Shown here piece after piece: positions 18,263 through 28,878 of a stretch of DNA of 64,000 bases. The notes under the pieces were generated by a model that did no database searches, was not told the DNA's origin, and saw only the letters and a list, made by a program, of their open reading frames with translations. The number at the start of each line of letters is the position of its first letter. The stretch's first letter is position 1. This stretch comes from Caprella mutica. Lineage: Eukaryota; Arthropoda; Malacostraca; Amphipoda; Caprellidae. A program made the translations under genes and the position numbers. Location of the stretch: contig CANNZV010000511.1 in NCBI GenBank assembly GCA_947561585.1, forward strand, positions 124,001-188,000, written 5' to 3'.

Positions 18263-21020
18263 GGGGACCGACCCAGCTTTTGAAAAACTTTTTTATTATT
18301 GAAGCTACGGTTGTGAAACTTTGTTCACATATATAAAATTGAATTCTGCTGGGGGTGATGTTATAGAATTTTTTCGATATGACGAATTTCGAACGAGTTA
18401 CACGAGTTTCAATTATTTTGAACCGATTTCGAAAAAAGCCTATTTCTTCCAAAGTGTTGAAGTTAGGGTAGAGCGGTTTTTTGCATTCGATGCTTCTGTA
18501 AATGGTCTCAAAATGGCGCAACAGATTTATAATTTTTTTTTCATTTTCCGAAATTTTTCGAAACAAAATTTTTTTCAGGTATATATTGCAAAAAAAAAGT
18601 TTTTTTTAAATGAAGTTCACAATCAAAAATCTATTCCGACAGTTTAGAGACCATTTACAGAAGCATCGAATGCAAAAAACCGTTAAGCCATAACTTCAAA
18701 ACTGTTTGAGATTTTGAAAAAATTGAAAAGGAAAGTTGCAACATTTGCAACTGTTCAGGAGAGCAATAATAAGAAAAAATAATATATATATATTTTTTTT
18801 TTGTGTTAGGCACAAAATCCCCCCGGGCTCTCAAGTCCCGGTATTACGCCCTCAAGGGTGCGGGTATCATCAGGCGCCACCTGACTCACTGTCGTGATGT
18901 TCAACACAAAAACAAGAAAAAGAACAAACAACCAAAACCAACCATACACGAACCACTCAAAATCCATCCGGTTGGTAGTCACCAGAGGGTCCAGGCTCGT
19001 CTCTGCGTCGACGCTTCGGTGTCACTTTTGCTGGTATACTACTGATGTCACTTTGCCTTCTCTTATTAGTTGATGTATCAGAAGAGAAACCCAAACGAAT
19101 CAAAAGAGATCCAAGAACTTTTCCAAAGTCATGAATAAGAGCTGTAAGAGGAGCGTTGAACATAACTCTGTCGAGTTTGGCGTCCTTCACTTTCAAACAA
19201 CTCTTCCACATCTTGGAATGCAGGCTCTCATTGGCGTTTTGAGTCCCCTTTCTCAAACATCGACTAAGGAGTTCAGGAATCGTAAGATCAGCATACACTT
19301 TCAAAATGTGTCTCTGAAGGCCGGCATCGATATGAGCCAGATATAAAATCTTGGTCGAAAGAAGGGCAGGGGTTACGCCCTCAGCCTTCTTCACTCAGCA
19401 AAAAGAGAGATCACATGTGTGTGAACAGGAGCTTCATCTGTGCTGGAAGCATGGTAATAGGAGGACAAGATTAGGTTGCGCAGGTCAACAACACTTCCTC
19501 CAGGAGCGAATTTACGGATATTCTGGCCATAGTGCAACGTTAGTTTATCTATGACCTTATCTGTCAAACCTTTCTGTCCAGCAAGTGAACTACGCATAAT
19601 TGTTCTCAAATTCTTAGTAACTACAGGAACCTTCAGCTTAGCCTTCAGGTTACGAAGCCGAGTTCCTAGACGCTTGGATACATGATTGATGCATTCTTCC
19701 TTTACGACGGGGACAGAGTAGGGACCATCACCACCACTGCTCGTTTCAGAACGACTCCATAACCTAACCGCAGCTTCTTTTTCCATAGCTCCAGATTTGC
19801 CTCCGAAGTTACGCTTGCAATTATTGTGAGATGCTTTCCAAATAGAAATTTCACCTGGGGTAAGTGAATTCTCCATTTTTGTACACATCTCACAATAATT
19901 GTTCAAAACTTCAAAGTCTACAATAAATCCGGTATTGGATTCAATCACAAAGCCAACACCAATATGTGAGCTGTGACCTATTGTCATCCATGTACCGTCG
20001 TAACTGACATTGATATCAAGAAGTTCATCTACAACATCATTAGCATATGTTTTTGCAATTGCATCCATAATCAAGGGAAACAATTCACTACGTAATCTCG
20101 CCATGCATTCATATAAGTATTGCGAACAAGTCAAATATGAATTCCTTGACGAAGTAAGCTGGATAGAAAGGTCTGTCAACATAGTACTATATCCAGCAAA
20201 TCCTCCACCTGAAGTAAGTGAGATGAAAGCTAAACAACAGAACATGTTACTCCACTTACATTGCAAACCAGCAAAAACTGGATCCCTAACCGTAGAACTG
20301 TCTAAAACTATCATATCACAAACAGGACAACGCGCAGTAACTACCTGTTCTGTAGAGCGAAAAGAGACATCTAAATCTAATTTCGATTCACAGACAGTGC
20401 AGTTACTTCGAGCTTTCTCGTACGCTTCAAATAGGAATGTTTTAGACAAAACTAACCTATCATCACACATTGGTAACTCACGATTTTCCTGAGGCAACAA
20501 ATGTAATCTCCTCAGTAACCCACCAACTGCAAGAATGTCAAGAGGTCCGTCTACAGTATGATCATCAACAACAGGAACCACTTCACCAATAGCGACAGCA
20601 CCACGATCTGGAACTTCAGCAGTGACCCAACGGCCGATACTGATATTCAAACACTTAGCACTTCTACCTTTTTCACACGACCCATCGCTCACAGTAGTCA
20701 GATGACATCTGAGACAAATTCTCTGAGTGAGTTGCAGTGTAACACTCATACATGCCGACAAACACTACATAAATATCTATGCGGAATTCTCATAGGCGCA
20801 GAGCGACCTGTTCACACTAAGTTGAACGCAGCACACGCGCTCACTCCTTACCCACATCTCCCCATCTCCCTGCAATTGACCCCTATTCTAACCTCTCCCC
20901 CGCTGTCTTGGGGGTAGGTAGCGTTATAAAATTTTACACACACCTACCTTAGTGTTATAGGAATACATTAAGAAAAAAAAAAATTGTGTTAAAAAGTACA
21001 AAATCGCTGGGTCGGTCCCC
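18263..21020 (-). mobile_element. Element C: TTAA-flanked DNA transposon with Mutator/Kolobok-type transposase
   Basis: Terminal inverted repeats GGGGACCGACCCAGC (left) and its exact complement (right). TTAA lies before the left end (18259-18262); TTA follows the right end (21021-21023), directly against element D. One A has apparently been lost at that junction. The transposase relic runs on the minus strand. A 58-bp inverted repeat pair (18457-18514 and 18645-18706) makes a strong internal hairpin. TTAA duplications together with this transposase type point to the Kolobok superfamily; that name is inference. Confidence 0.8.
18957..20749 (-). pseudogene. Element C transposase (Mutator-like transposase domain), frameshifted
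   Basis: Reading from the ATG at 20749 the frame runs to 19391 and resumes in another frame at 19394-18957. Near the switch there is one frameshift and one TGA. Features: paired C-x-x-C motifs near the start (C-T-V-C and C-P-V-C), then V-S-Y-D-G-T-W-M (probable first catalytic Asp), I-V-D-F-E-V-L-N-N-Y-C-E-M-C, E-K-E-A-A-V-R-L-W-S-R-S, E-E-C-I-N-H-V-S-K-R-L-G, and in the second part G-T-Q-N-A-N-E-S-L-H-S. This pattern is that of the insect and cnidarian proteins labelled Mutator-like transposase domain. The stretch between L-W-S-R-S and V-V-K-E-E-C is shorter than I expect and seems to have lost the usual G-D-G-D/S segment, so an internal deletion is likely. Inactive. Confidence 0.75.
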
Positions 21021-21023
21021 TTA

Positions 21024-22321
21024 GGGCTAATCCACACCATCGCTCCGGTCACGCTCCAGTCACGGTCCGGTCCAATATTCTTTAATGCATTTCACGTAGA
21101 GCATCCACACTGGCAGTGCCGGTCAGTTCACGCTCCAGTAACGCTCCGGTCACGATCCAATCCAAAGATATTTTGACTGGAGCGTGATCGGACCGTGAGC
21201 GGAGCGGCACTGCCAGTGTGTATTAGCAACGCTCCAGTTGCGGTCCAGTTTTATTATTTGCGTGCTTTTTCTTGAATATTACTATACATATATATGTCAC
21301 GCGCATTTGACTGATTTGAAATATCGACCGATTTCACTGTGCAATCTCTTGATCAATCGTTATGGCAGCCATCGACCGATGGCGCAACCATCTATCGATT
21401 GTTTCGCGTTCGAATGATAAAATTATTTTAGCTTATGCGTCTAATTGACAAATTTTATCGCATAGGTATATCGATTAATAGCGCACCTATCAATCAATTT
21501 CTGCACGTTCGAATGATAGGGAATTTTTTAGTTTATGTATTTAACTGTCTTGATCTTAACTGACAAAAAAAATTGTTATATTTCATAGAGTAACCATCAA
21601 TCGATTGATGATTACCATATGAAATGTAACAATTAGATATAGAAATTATAGAAATCCATATCAATCGAACGCGCAACAATCGGTTGATGGTTTCCTTATT
21701 AAATATACCATTTAGATTGATAAACTAAATACTTTCTTTTCATTCGAACGTGCAGCAATCGATCGTTGGTTGCGCTATCGGTCGATGGCTGTGCTAACGA
21801 TAGATCAACAGATTATGAAGCGAAATCGGTCTATATTGCTGCAGATCAGTCAAACGCGATTGACATATATAATACTTCTTATACCTTAGGGCTTAGACTA
21901 TAGAAGTCTAGATTTTTAGATATACAGTCAGTTTTTTCTAGGAGTGATTGTGTTTTCAGTGTTGCATGTTTTCTTTTCTAAAATCATTTTCAATTTTAGA
22001 CAGATATCTTCAAAAGTTTCAATAGTCATTCGAAAATAATAGAACAAGAATTTTAGTTTCGTCATCTATTAGATGAGGATACAACGAGTAGATATCCTTC
22101 GCACTTCCTGTCTTTTAGCATAGGATGAACTCAAAATATCTACTTATTTGTTTTCTCTCATCCTGTTCATCAATCAAGCGTAATGATAAATACTGCAAAA
22201 TCAGATGATACGGAAGGGACGGGAGCGAGAGCGGACTGTGACCGGACCGAACATGTGTATGCACAAGGATGAGACTGGACCGTGACTGGAGCGTGACCGG
22301 AGGGATGGTGTGGATCAGCCC
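21024..22321. mobile_element. Element D: foldback transposon with long inverted repeats
   Basis: The ends are inverted repeats of at least 45 bp: GGGCTAATCCACACCATC on the left, matching the complement of the right end with few changes. TTAA follows the right end (22322-22325) and TTA precedes the left end. Between them, the sequence from about 21290 to 21870 is itself a large imperfect palindrome rich in ATCGATCG-like words. The outer 200 bp carry repeated CGCTCCGGTCACGCTCCAGT motifs in both orientations. No protein-coding frame. It shares its TTAA target with element C. Confidence 0.8.
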
Positions 22322-22349
22322 TTAAAGGAAAAAATGAAAGGAAAGGAAT

Positions 22350-22512
22350 TCTAATATTATGTAAAATGTATTTAATCTGTTAAAATAAGTCTGTATTCAA
22401 TGCACGTAAATTGGATACCAACATTGTATAAGTATCGTCAAGATGCTATTATTTTTAGAGTTTATTCTACAGAAATGCTTCCTTGTTTTATTAACTAAAT
22501 AAGAACATCACA
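22350..22512 (+). repeat. Element B 3' LTR
   Basis: 163 bp, TCTAATATTATG...ACATCACA, aligned with 13884-14047. The purine-rich AAGGAAAAAATGAAAGGAAA directly upstream (about 22324-22347) is the polypurine tract. Confidence 0.85.
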
Positions 22513-22638
22513 GATTCCATTTAATGTCAACATAATAATATTTAAATCAATTTGATACCACTGTTTTTTAAATATAATTCAGTGACATTACTGCGATAAT
22601 AGCTATAGAAAATAACAATAATTTGGTTTAGACTATAA

Positions 22639-22866
22639 GGCCCGCTTCACACTTGCGTTTCTCAACGCTGCGTTAGAAATACTGCTCATGGCAAAAAGTT
22701 TAGCTGCAATTTATTTTTACGGAGCCCTTCACACTTGCATTAGAAAAAATTAAGCATTTCTTCTAACGCAAGTGTGAAGGGCTCCGTTAAAATTAATTAC
22801 ACTAAACTTTTTGCCATGAGCCATTTTTCTAACGCGGCGTTGAGAAACGCAAGTGTGAAGGGGGCC
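22639..22866. mobile_element. PIF/Harbinger-like MITE
   Basis: 228 bp with inverted ends GGCCCGCTTCACACTTGCG and its complement, flanked by the 3-bp duplication TAA on both sides (22636-22638, 22867-22869). A second, inner palindrome starts at GGAGCCCTTCACACTTGC and repeats the same terminal motif, so the element looks like one copy folded inside another. The 3-bp TAA duplication and the GGCCC start fit Harbinger. Non-coding. Confidence 0.85.
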
Positions 22867-22869
22867 TAA

Positions 22870-24045
22870 AGAAACAATGTTACTCATTTGAAGATATCTG
22901 AACCCACAGTAACACTAAAAGTAAAGAAACAATATCTTGCAGAGGAGATCATTCCAAAGGATTTGGGGAACAAAAGACAGGATATCTTTTGTATCCAACA
23001 GAGACTTATGCAAATGAAATATTGGTGATTGTGCGATCTCTCGTAACCGCACAGACCTTAACTAGAGGTCAAACGAGGTCAATTGGCTCAGGAGATTGGA
23101 ATAATTTACTTCAATTGACCGTTAGGTACAAATTTATATTAATATGACTCATATAACATAGTTTGAGTATTTAAACAATAATCATATCTTGACGTTAATT
23201 AAATTAAGATATTTAACAAAAAATAAATAGTTTTTCAGAATTCATAATGGTAAATAACTTTATAATAATTCAATTTTAAAAGGTTTTCAAAATATGTCAA
23301 CTAATTTTCGATTTCCCCGAATGGCTTCAATACTCATAATGTTCTTTATCTTATGTTTATTCACAAGATACTAGCTTTCTTCTCAATGTATACACATGAA
23401 ATATTTTGCGAGCAATAATAATAACTCGAAAGATAGTTAGAAAACACCATAAAACTCTACCCATTCCCCTGTTGATTCAACTTGAAACTTCAGCAATATT
23501 TTACTTTAACTTTTGGCTGAGCAGCTGTTGCATGGATAGTCGTGTAATGAATGTATGTACCTTTAAAAGGAATGCTGAAGTATGGAATAAAAATATATCA
23601 CTGAAACTGTAGGATATTTTTTTTATTGTGATTATACTTGTAATGTGAAAAGTGACATTCACAGTACTCGTAAAGTGAATGTTGACATGTGTAATGCAAC
23701 AATTGAGATTTATAAATTTCTGGTTCACCTGTCATGACCAATAATAACATTCACTTTCCGAGTACTATGTGCCTGATCGAGTGTTTAATCAATTCATTTA
23801 ATTTTAAAAATCAATTTTCTCCTTGTTTCAAGACATATAATATGTTATTGAAAAAATGTATTAATTTACTGTAAAATATATATCTAAATAATCACAAAAA
23901 ATAGCAACTGTACTTTTACTTATAAATCCTATATTCTAAAAAAGTAAGAGACACTACATTTTATTGCACTATTTTCTTATTCCTATTTTATCTGTAATTC
24001 CTTCCTTTTTCTTCTATATCCTTCCTCCTTCCAAACCCCTCTCTG
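22870..24045. other. Intergenic, no gene recognised
   Basis: No convincing frame. A weak inverted pair (ACATTCAC..AGTACTC near 23655 and CATTCACTTTCCGAGTACT near 23748) is the only structure seen. Confidence 0.5.
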
Positions 24046-24049
24046 CCCC

Positions 24050-24262
24050 GCCCCTCCAGGTGGATAAATACCTTCCTTCCCTCCAGGTGGATAAATACCT
24101 CCCTTCCCTCCAGGTGGATAAATACCTCCCTTCCCTCCAGGTGGATAAATACCTCCCTTCCCTCCAGGTGGATAAATATCCCCCATTCTTCACTCCAGTT
24201 GGATTAATATCTCATCCACCGTTCATATATTCCCTCCAGGTGGATAAATACCCACCCACCGT
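24050..24262 (+). repeat. 26-bp minisatellite (CCTCCAGGTGGATAAATACC)
   Basis: Five closely matching copies of a roughly 26-bp unit, then degenerate copies, ending near a run of 15 or so C at about 24265-24280. It stays open in two frames but shows no sign of being a gene. Confidence 0.9.
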
Positions 24263-24835
24263 TCATCCCCCCCCCCCCCCATTCACTCATTGGCATTCAT
24301 GAGGTTTTTCCTCGTCTCAATTCCCATTTATTTATTAGATCTCAGGTTCTGTTTCAGGGGATTGCATTTCAATGAATACCATTTGTATTGTTGCAAAAAT
24401 ATAATTCTTCTAATCCACTTATTCTGATGAACAAATATCAAACAACGTGAATTGTACTGCCAAAGATCTTGGAATATATTTTGCCTTTTTAACTGGGACG
24501 GTATACTAGTTTCCGAGTTAGTAATATCGGTACCCATTTATTTATTTTTACGGTTTCTGTGCATTGGAATGTGAAGGTAACATAAATTATATTGAGATTG
24601 TAACATATTAGCAACTAGATAACGTGCACTCGGTAGAGCGCAATTTGGTTGAATACCTTTTCAGTTAAGCGAATAACAAGATGATAAATAAATAAATGAC
24701 GTCAATAATATAACCTTCCCGCATCCTGTGAAGGTAATGATGTGATAATTATGATGTGTAATTAGATTATAAATATTTTGAATAAACTAAGCAAAGAAAT
24801 AAAAACAATTTCTTTATATTAGTAGACGATAAATT

Positions 24836-25125
24836 TATTCACCATCAAGTAGTAGATATTCATATTTATTCACCATTAAATTACAGATATTCATATTTAT
24901 TCACCATTAAATTACAAATAAGCCGATTTATTCATCATTAAATTACAGATATGCCTATTTATTCACCATTAAATTACAGATATGCCTATTTATTCACCAT
25001 TGAATTACAGATATTCCTATTTATTCACCATTAAATTACAGATGTTCCTATTTATTCACCATTAAATTACAGATGTTCCTATTTATTCACCATTAAATTA
25101 CAAATATTCCTATTTATTCTCATCA
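24836..25125 (+). repeat. About 33-bp minisatellite (TTATTCACCATTAAATTACA)
   Basis: Around nine tandem units of TTATTCACCATTAAATTACA plus a variable dozen bases (GATATTCCTA or GATGTTCCTA). Non-coding, A+T-rich. Confidence 0.92.
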
Positions 25126-25256
25126 CATCTTTGCTCCCTCTTAACCTACCTACTGTAAAATATTTAAAGAGTATTGGTGATATTTATGTGAACTTCAGCG
25201 ATGTTTGTGGTACTTCAGAGCACCTGAAATGTAAACAAACTACCGGATAATATGCA

Positions 25257-26163
25257 GGCAATACAGAGAGTGCAGTCTGCATGCATATGCACAATGCACT
25301 TCTTAGTGTTGGTAAGTTGTACCGAGAGTGCAGTCTGCATGCATATGCACAATGCACTTCTTAGTGTTGGTAAGTTGTGCAGAGAGTGCAGTCTGCATGC
25401 ATATGCACAATGCACTTCTTAGTGTTGGTAAGTTGTACCGAGAGTGCAGTCTGCATGCATATGCACAATGCACTTCTTAGTGTTGGTAAGTTGTGCAGAG
25501 AGTGCAGTCTGCATGCATATGCACAATGCACTTCTTAGTGTTGGTAAGTTGTACCGAGAGTGCAGTCTGCATGCATATGCACAATGCACTTCTTAGTGTT
25601 GGTAAGTTGTGCAGAGAGTGCAGTCTGCATGCATATGCACAATGCACTTCTTAGTGTTGGTAAGTTGTACCGAGAGTGCAGTCTGCATGCATATGCACAA
25701 TGCACTTCTTAGTGTTGGTAAGTTGTGCAGAGAGTGCAGTCTGCATGCATATGCACAATGCACTTCTTAGTGTTGGTAAGTTGTGCAGAGAGTGCAGTCT
25801 GCATGCATATGCACAATGCACTTCTTAGTGTTGGTAAGTTGTACCGAGAGTGCAGTCTGCATGCATATGCACAATGCACTTCTTAGTGTTGGTAAGTTGT
25901 GCAGTCTGCATGCATATGCACTTCTTAGTGTTGGTAAGTTGTACCGAGAGTGCAGTATGCATGCATATGTACAATGCACTTGTAAGTGTTGGTAAGTTGT
26001 GCAGAGAGTGCAGTCTGCATGCATATGCACAATGCACTTCTTAGTGTTGGTAAGTTGTGCAGAGAGTGCAGTCTGCATGCATATGTACAATGCACTTGTT
26101 AGTGTTGGTAAGTTGTGCAGAGAGTGCAGTCTGCATGCATATGTACAATGCACTTGTTAGTGT
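25257..26163 (+). repeat. 58-bp satellite-like array with alternating monomers
   Basis: About 15-16 copies of a 58-bp unit with core TGCAGTCTGCATGCATATGC. Two monomer types differ at the joint, GTACCGAG versus GTGCAGAG. They alternate strictly over the first nine or so units, which makes a 116-bp higher-order repeat. Later units lose the alternation, one unit (near 25903-25930) is shortened, and the last ones carry ATGTACAATGCACTTG changes. Every unit holds the palindrome TGCATGCATATGCA. Confidence 0.95.
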
Positions 26164-26164
26164 C

Positions 26165-27323
26165 GGAGGGTTTTATTTTGGAAAGTCTTTGTGTGTTTGG
26201 CAATGAGGAACTGGAGAAGTGAATCGTTTATCACTGAGATCAAATACAACAGTCGAGACAGATCTACCAAGAGTGAATTACCGTGTCGGGGAGAATAGAT
26301 TGGGGGTGCTGGTGTGTATTACTTTATAAAATTTCAAAAATTAACTTGAGCTATTTCTAAATATTGTCCAATCGCCTCAGGATATTGTCAGAGTTATTTC
26401 ATCATGGGTTCGAAGTATTTAACGAATGACCATCTGAAAATAAGATCTTTGACTTTTTAATGTTACCCATTGTCATTGTCACTGGGGTGGAATTTAGCGG
26501 GATGGAATATACCTAGAACAATTCTGTTCTCGTTTCTAATTCTGTCCGATATTCGACCACAAATTACCGAAATTGGCGGCGTGAATGGAAATTGTGTTCG
26601 CTAGTCATAACTTTTGATGGACGGATGCAGGACAATTTCCTACTCAACTGCATCCTATATATAATATATGGCTTGTTAGGGTAACATTAGTGGCTAATGA
26701 GGATTGTGTCGAGTAGCTTCTTCGTACTGATATCTCCAGTGTAAATACTTACTTTAAATCAAAACCTATACTTTATTGTCTATAGTGATATTAATGATAT
26801 TTACTAATACTAACTCTGTACCCTAAATTATTTTGAAATTTTCTTCTTCATTATAAATTTTGGTCATTTTTTTCACCTTTCAAACCATCATTGATCATTC
26901 CAAACCAAATAATTCTCCAAGAATATTTACAGTCATAGTTGAGGACTGAAAGATGTCGACAGTAAAAATTTAAATGAAGACATACTCTTCTTCATACCTT
27001 CTTATTAGTGTGGATCGTTTTGATTTTTTTTTTATCGATTTTGTCTACAATGATAAAATTTGGCACTTTGTTGAAAAAACATAGGTTAACATCCTGTGCC
27101 CCCGTTGGAGGGGAAAATTATAGAAAGAAGCTGAAAACCCCTGTAAGACGTTGGGCGTTACCATCGCCGTTATTAGTCCGGGTAACCTTATGAGCCAACC
27201 TGTAACGCCGTAATTAGTCCGTTATGGCAAGTTGTATTCCCAGACTTTGGTAACCGTCTTACTAATATCTCTAATAGCAACATATCAAGGAGAATGAAAA
27301 CTATCAGAGATGCCTGATTATAT
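26165..27323. other. Intergenic, no gene recognised
   Basis: No frame with protein-like features. The stretch around 27095-27230 (TTAGTCCG repeated, CGTTACCATCGCCGTT) looks like old repeat sequence. Confidence 0.45.
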
Positions 27324-27328
27324 ATTTC

Positions 27329-27549
27329 TGTTATATCTATTATTTCACCTAATTATTATTTCTTATTATTGTATACCGTTTTCTATGTTGTTGGGTGACT
27401 CCCATTAATCTTGTGATGTTCTTATATAGTCAGTCTTATATACACCTTTGTGCTGAGAGGTTGTGTTCTTATCCCTCTGGATTGCTCTTCACAGATATCT
27501 CCTGTAAAGAAGAGTTGATCCTTATACCATTACCAGACGGTATACAACA
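27329..27549 (+). repeat. Element E 5' LTR
   Basis: 221 bp, TG...CA. The primer-binding candidate TGGCGACAAGGA begins at 27551. Confidence 0.93.
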
Positions 27550-27768
27550 TTGGCGACAAGGATAAAAGTTTCAAATCTGAATAACATTTTCAAGTGTCAT
27601 TATTAATCAAGAAGAGTTTAATTACAATTGTGGAAGTGTCTGACAACTCATCCAACTGTTGTTGTCTCCTGGCTGTGTACGTAACAAGCTTGTGTACGTG
27701 TTTTTTTTTCTGCCAGCTTTCACTAGTCTTCTTTGTTCTAACCACTATTCCCGAACAAATTGTTTGAA

Positions 27769-28878
27769 ATGGCTTACTCTTTGCCAACAACATGTTCGCC
27801 ATTCGATCAACAGTTGGAAACTGTATCGGAATTCTTCCAACGATTCCAATGTCAGATGTCAGAGCCTCTACATAAACACCGTAATGACGATATAAAGAGG
27901 GCGTCCATTCTTCTTAAATTCTTACCAGTATCCATAATTTCTGATCTTCAGCGAAGATTAGCACCTACTCTTCTTCAAGATGCTACGTATGATGATATCA
28001 AAGATCATCTGAATCAACAATTTTCTACTACAAAGTCTACAGTTGGTGCATCGGTGCAATTTCTTACGTGTAAGCAACAGACTGGACAAAGTTTAGAGGA
28101 TTACGGTCGTAAATTAAATAATCTTGCATCTCTCTGTAAGTATCCGGCAGATTGTCTTGACAGATTGTTACGTGACATTTTCGTTGCCGGGTTATCATCT
28201 TCTGTACTTCTAACTTCAATCATTCAAGTCTGTGAGACCCTAAATTTTCGAGAAACTCTCGAACGCGCAAAACTTCTAGAAACATTTCAACAAGATGTTG
28301 AGAAAATTCATTCATCTCGAACTCGTATCTATGCAGCAACCGATTATGCTTCTGAAGATGACGAAATCAACAAGATCTATGATGATAGGAAATCTCCTAA
28401 AGAAACGTATCTTTGTTATCGCTGCGGAGCAAAAGGTAAACATTTTTCAAATGATTGTTTTGCTAAAAATCGTACTTGTCATATGTGCGGTAAATCTGGC
28501 CACATTGCCCGTATTTGTCAACAAAATCAGAAGAAACAACATTCATCTCAATCTGTTCACAAGAAAAACATTCCACATTCATCTTCTAATTACGTACATG
28601 ATTCATGTTCTTGTTGCTATGCAGTCACGGAACAACCGTACATGGCTGATGAGAGTGTAAATTCTCTTCAAGGCGCACACGTCTGCACAGATGATTTCCC
28701 GCCAAGAGCTCCTATTGGAGCACGCACCACTGGACCCAAGCGAAGATCTCTCCCCTCCAATCACAGTGGCGCATTCTCAAAACATACACAGCCCGTGTAT
28801 GTTTCTCCTCGCAAAAGTGCTACTAACGGTCATGAACGGCAGTGTCATAACAGTTTTTCTGATTCTTTTTTAGGGTAA
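27769..28878 (+). CDS. gag: Element E Gag (capsid and nucleocapsid)
   Basis: 369 residues from the ATG at 27769 (M-A-Y-S-L-P) to TAA at 28876-28878. The first two thirds is a helical capsid-like region (H-L-N-Q-Q-F-S, F-L-T-C-K-Q-Q-T-G-Q-S-L-E-D-Y as in retrotransposon gag domains). Two zinc knuckles lie at about 28414-28520: one with an unusual C-x2-C-x5-H-x4-C spacing (C-Y-R-C-G-A-K-G-K-H) and one standard C-x2-C-x4-H-x4-C (C-H-M-C-G-K-S-G-H). The tail is basic and serine-rich. Gag packages the element RNA into particles. The frame ends in a slippery run that can pass ribosomes into pol. Confidence 0.92.
   Translation: MAYSLPTTCSPFDQQLETVSEFFQRFQCQMSEPLHKHRNDDIKRASILLKFLPVSIISDLQRRLAPTLLQDATYDDIKDHLNQQFSTTKSTVGASVQFLTCKQQTGQSLEDYGRKLNNLASLCKYPADCLDRLLRDIFVAGLSSSVLLTSIIQVCETLNFRETLERAKLLETFQQDVEKIHSSRTRIYAATDYASEDDEINKIYDDRKSPKETYLCYRCGAKGKHFSNDCFAKNRTCHMCGKSGHIARICQQNQKKQHSSQSVHKKNIPHSSSNYVHDSCSCCYAVTEQPYMADESVNSLQGAHVCTDDFPPRAPIGARTTGPKRRSLPSNHSGAFSKHTQPVYVSPRKSATNGHERQCHNSFSDSFLG

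Larger units (their letters stand above)
13884..22512 (+). mobile_element. Element B: degenerate Ty3/Gypsy retrotransposon with three nested insertions
   Basis: Short LTRs (13884-14047 and 22350-22512, about 164 bp, roughly 7% different by eye) end in ACATCACA. They are flanked by an exact 5-bp duplication GATTC (13879-13883 and 22513-22517). The interior carries gag, protease, RT, RNase H and integrase in Ty3/Gypsy order, all broken by stops and frameshifts. Three blocks interrupt it: an unidentified insertion at about 16519-16854, DNA transposon C (18263-21020) and DNA transposon D (21024-22321). Removing C and D joins the integrase stop directly to the purine tract before the 3' LTR, which confirms the nest. 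Confidence 0.9.

Noticed and set aside
18321..18647. 108-codon frame opposite the transposase
   Set aside because: It overlaps the subterminal hairpin of element C and is very rich in F and K from poly-T/A runs.
24600..24660. tRNA-like text (CTCGGTAGAGCGCAATTTGG)
   Set aside because: It has a D-arm-like string only; no acceptor stem, anticodon stem or T-loop could be built.
25767..26153. 128-codon frame rich in M-H-A-D-C-T-L
   Set aside because: A reading of the 58-bp satellite; no unique protein part.
25257..26163. Regular repeats that look like a CRISPR array
   Set aside because: There are no unique spacers, the monomers are directly adjacent, and the DNA is eukaryotic.
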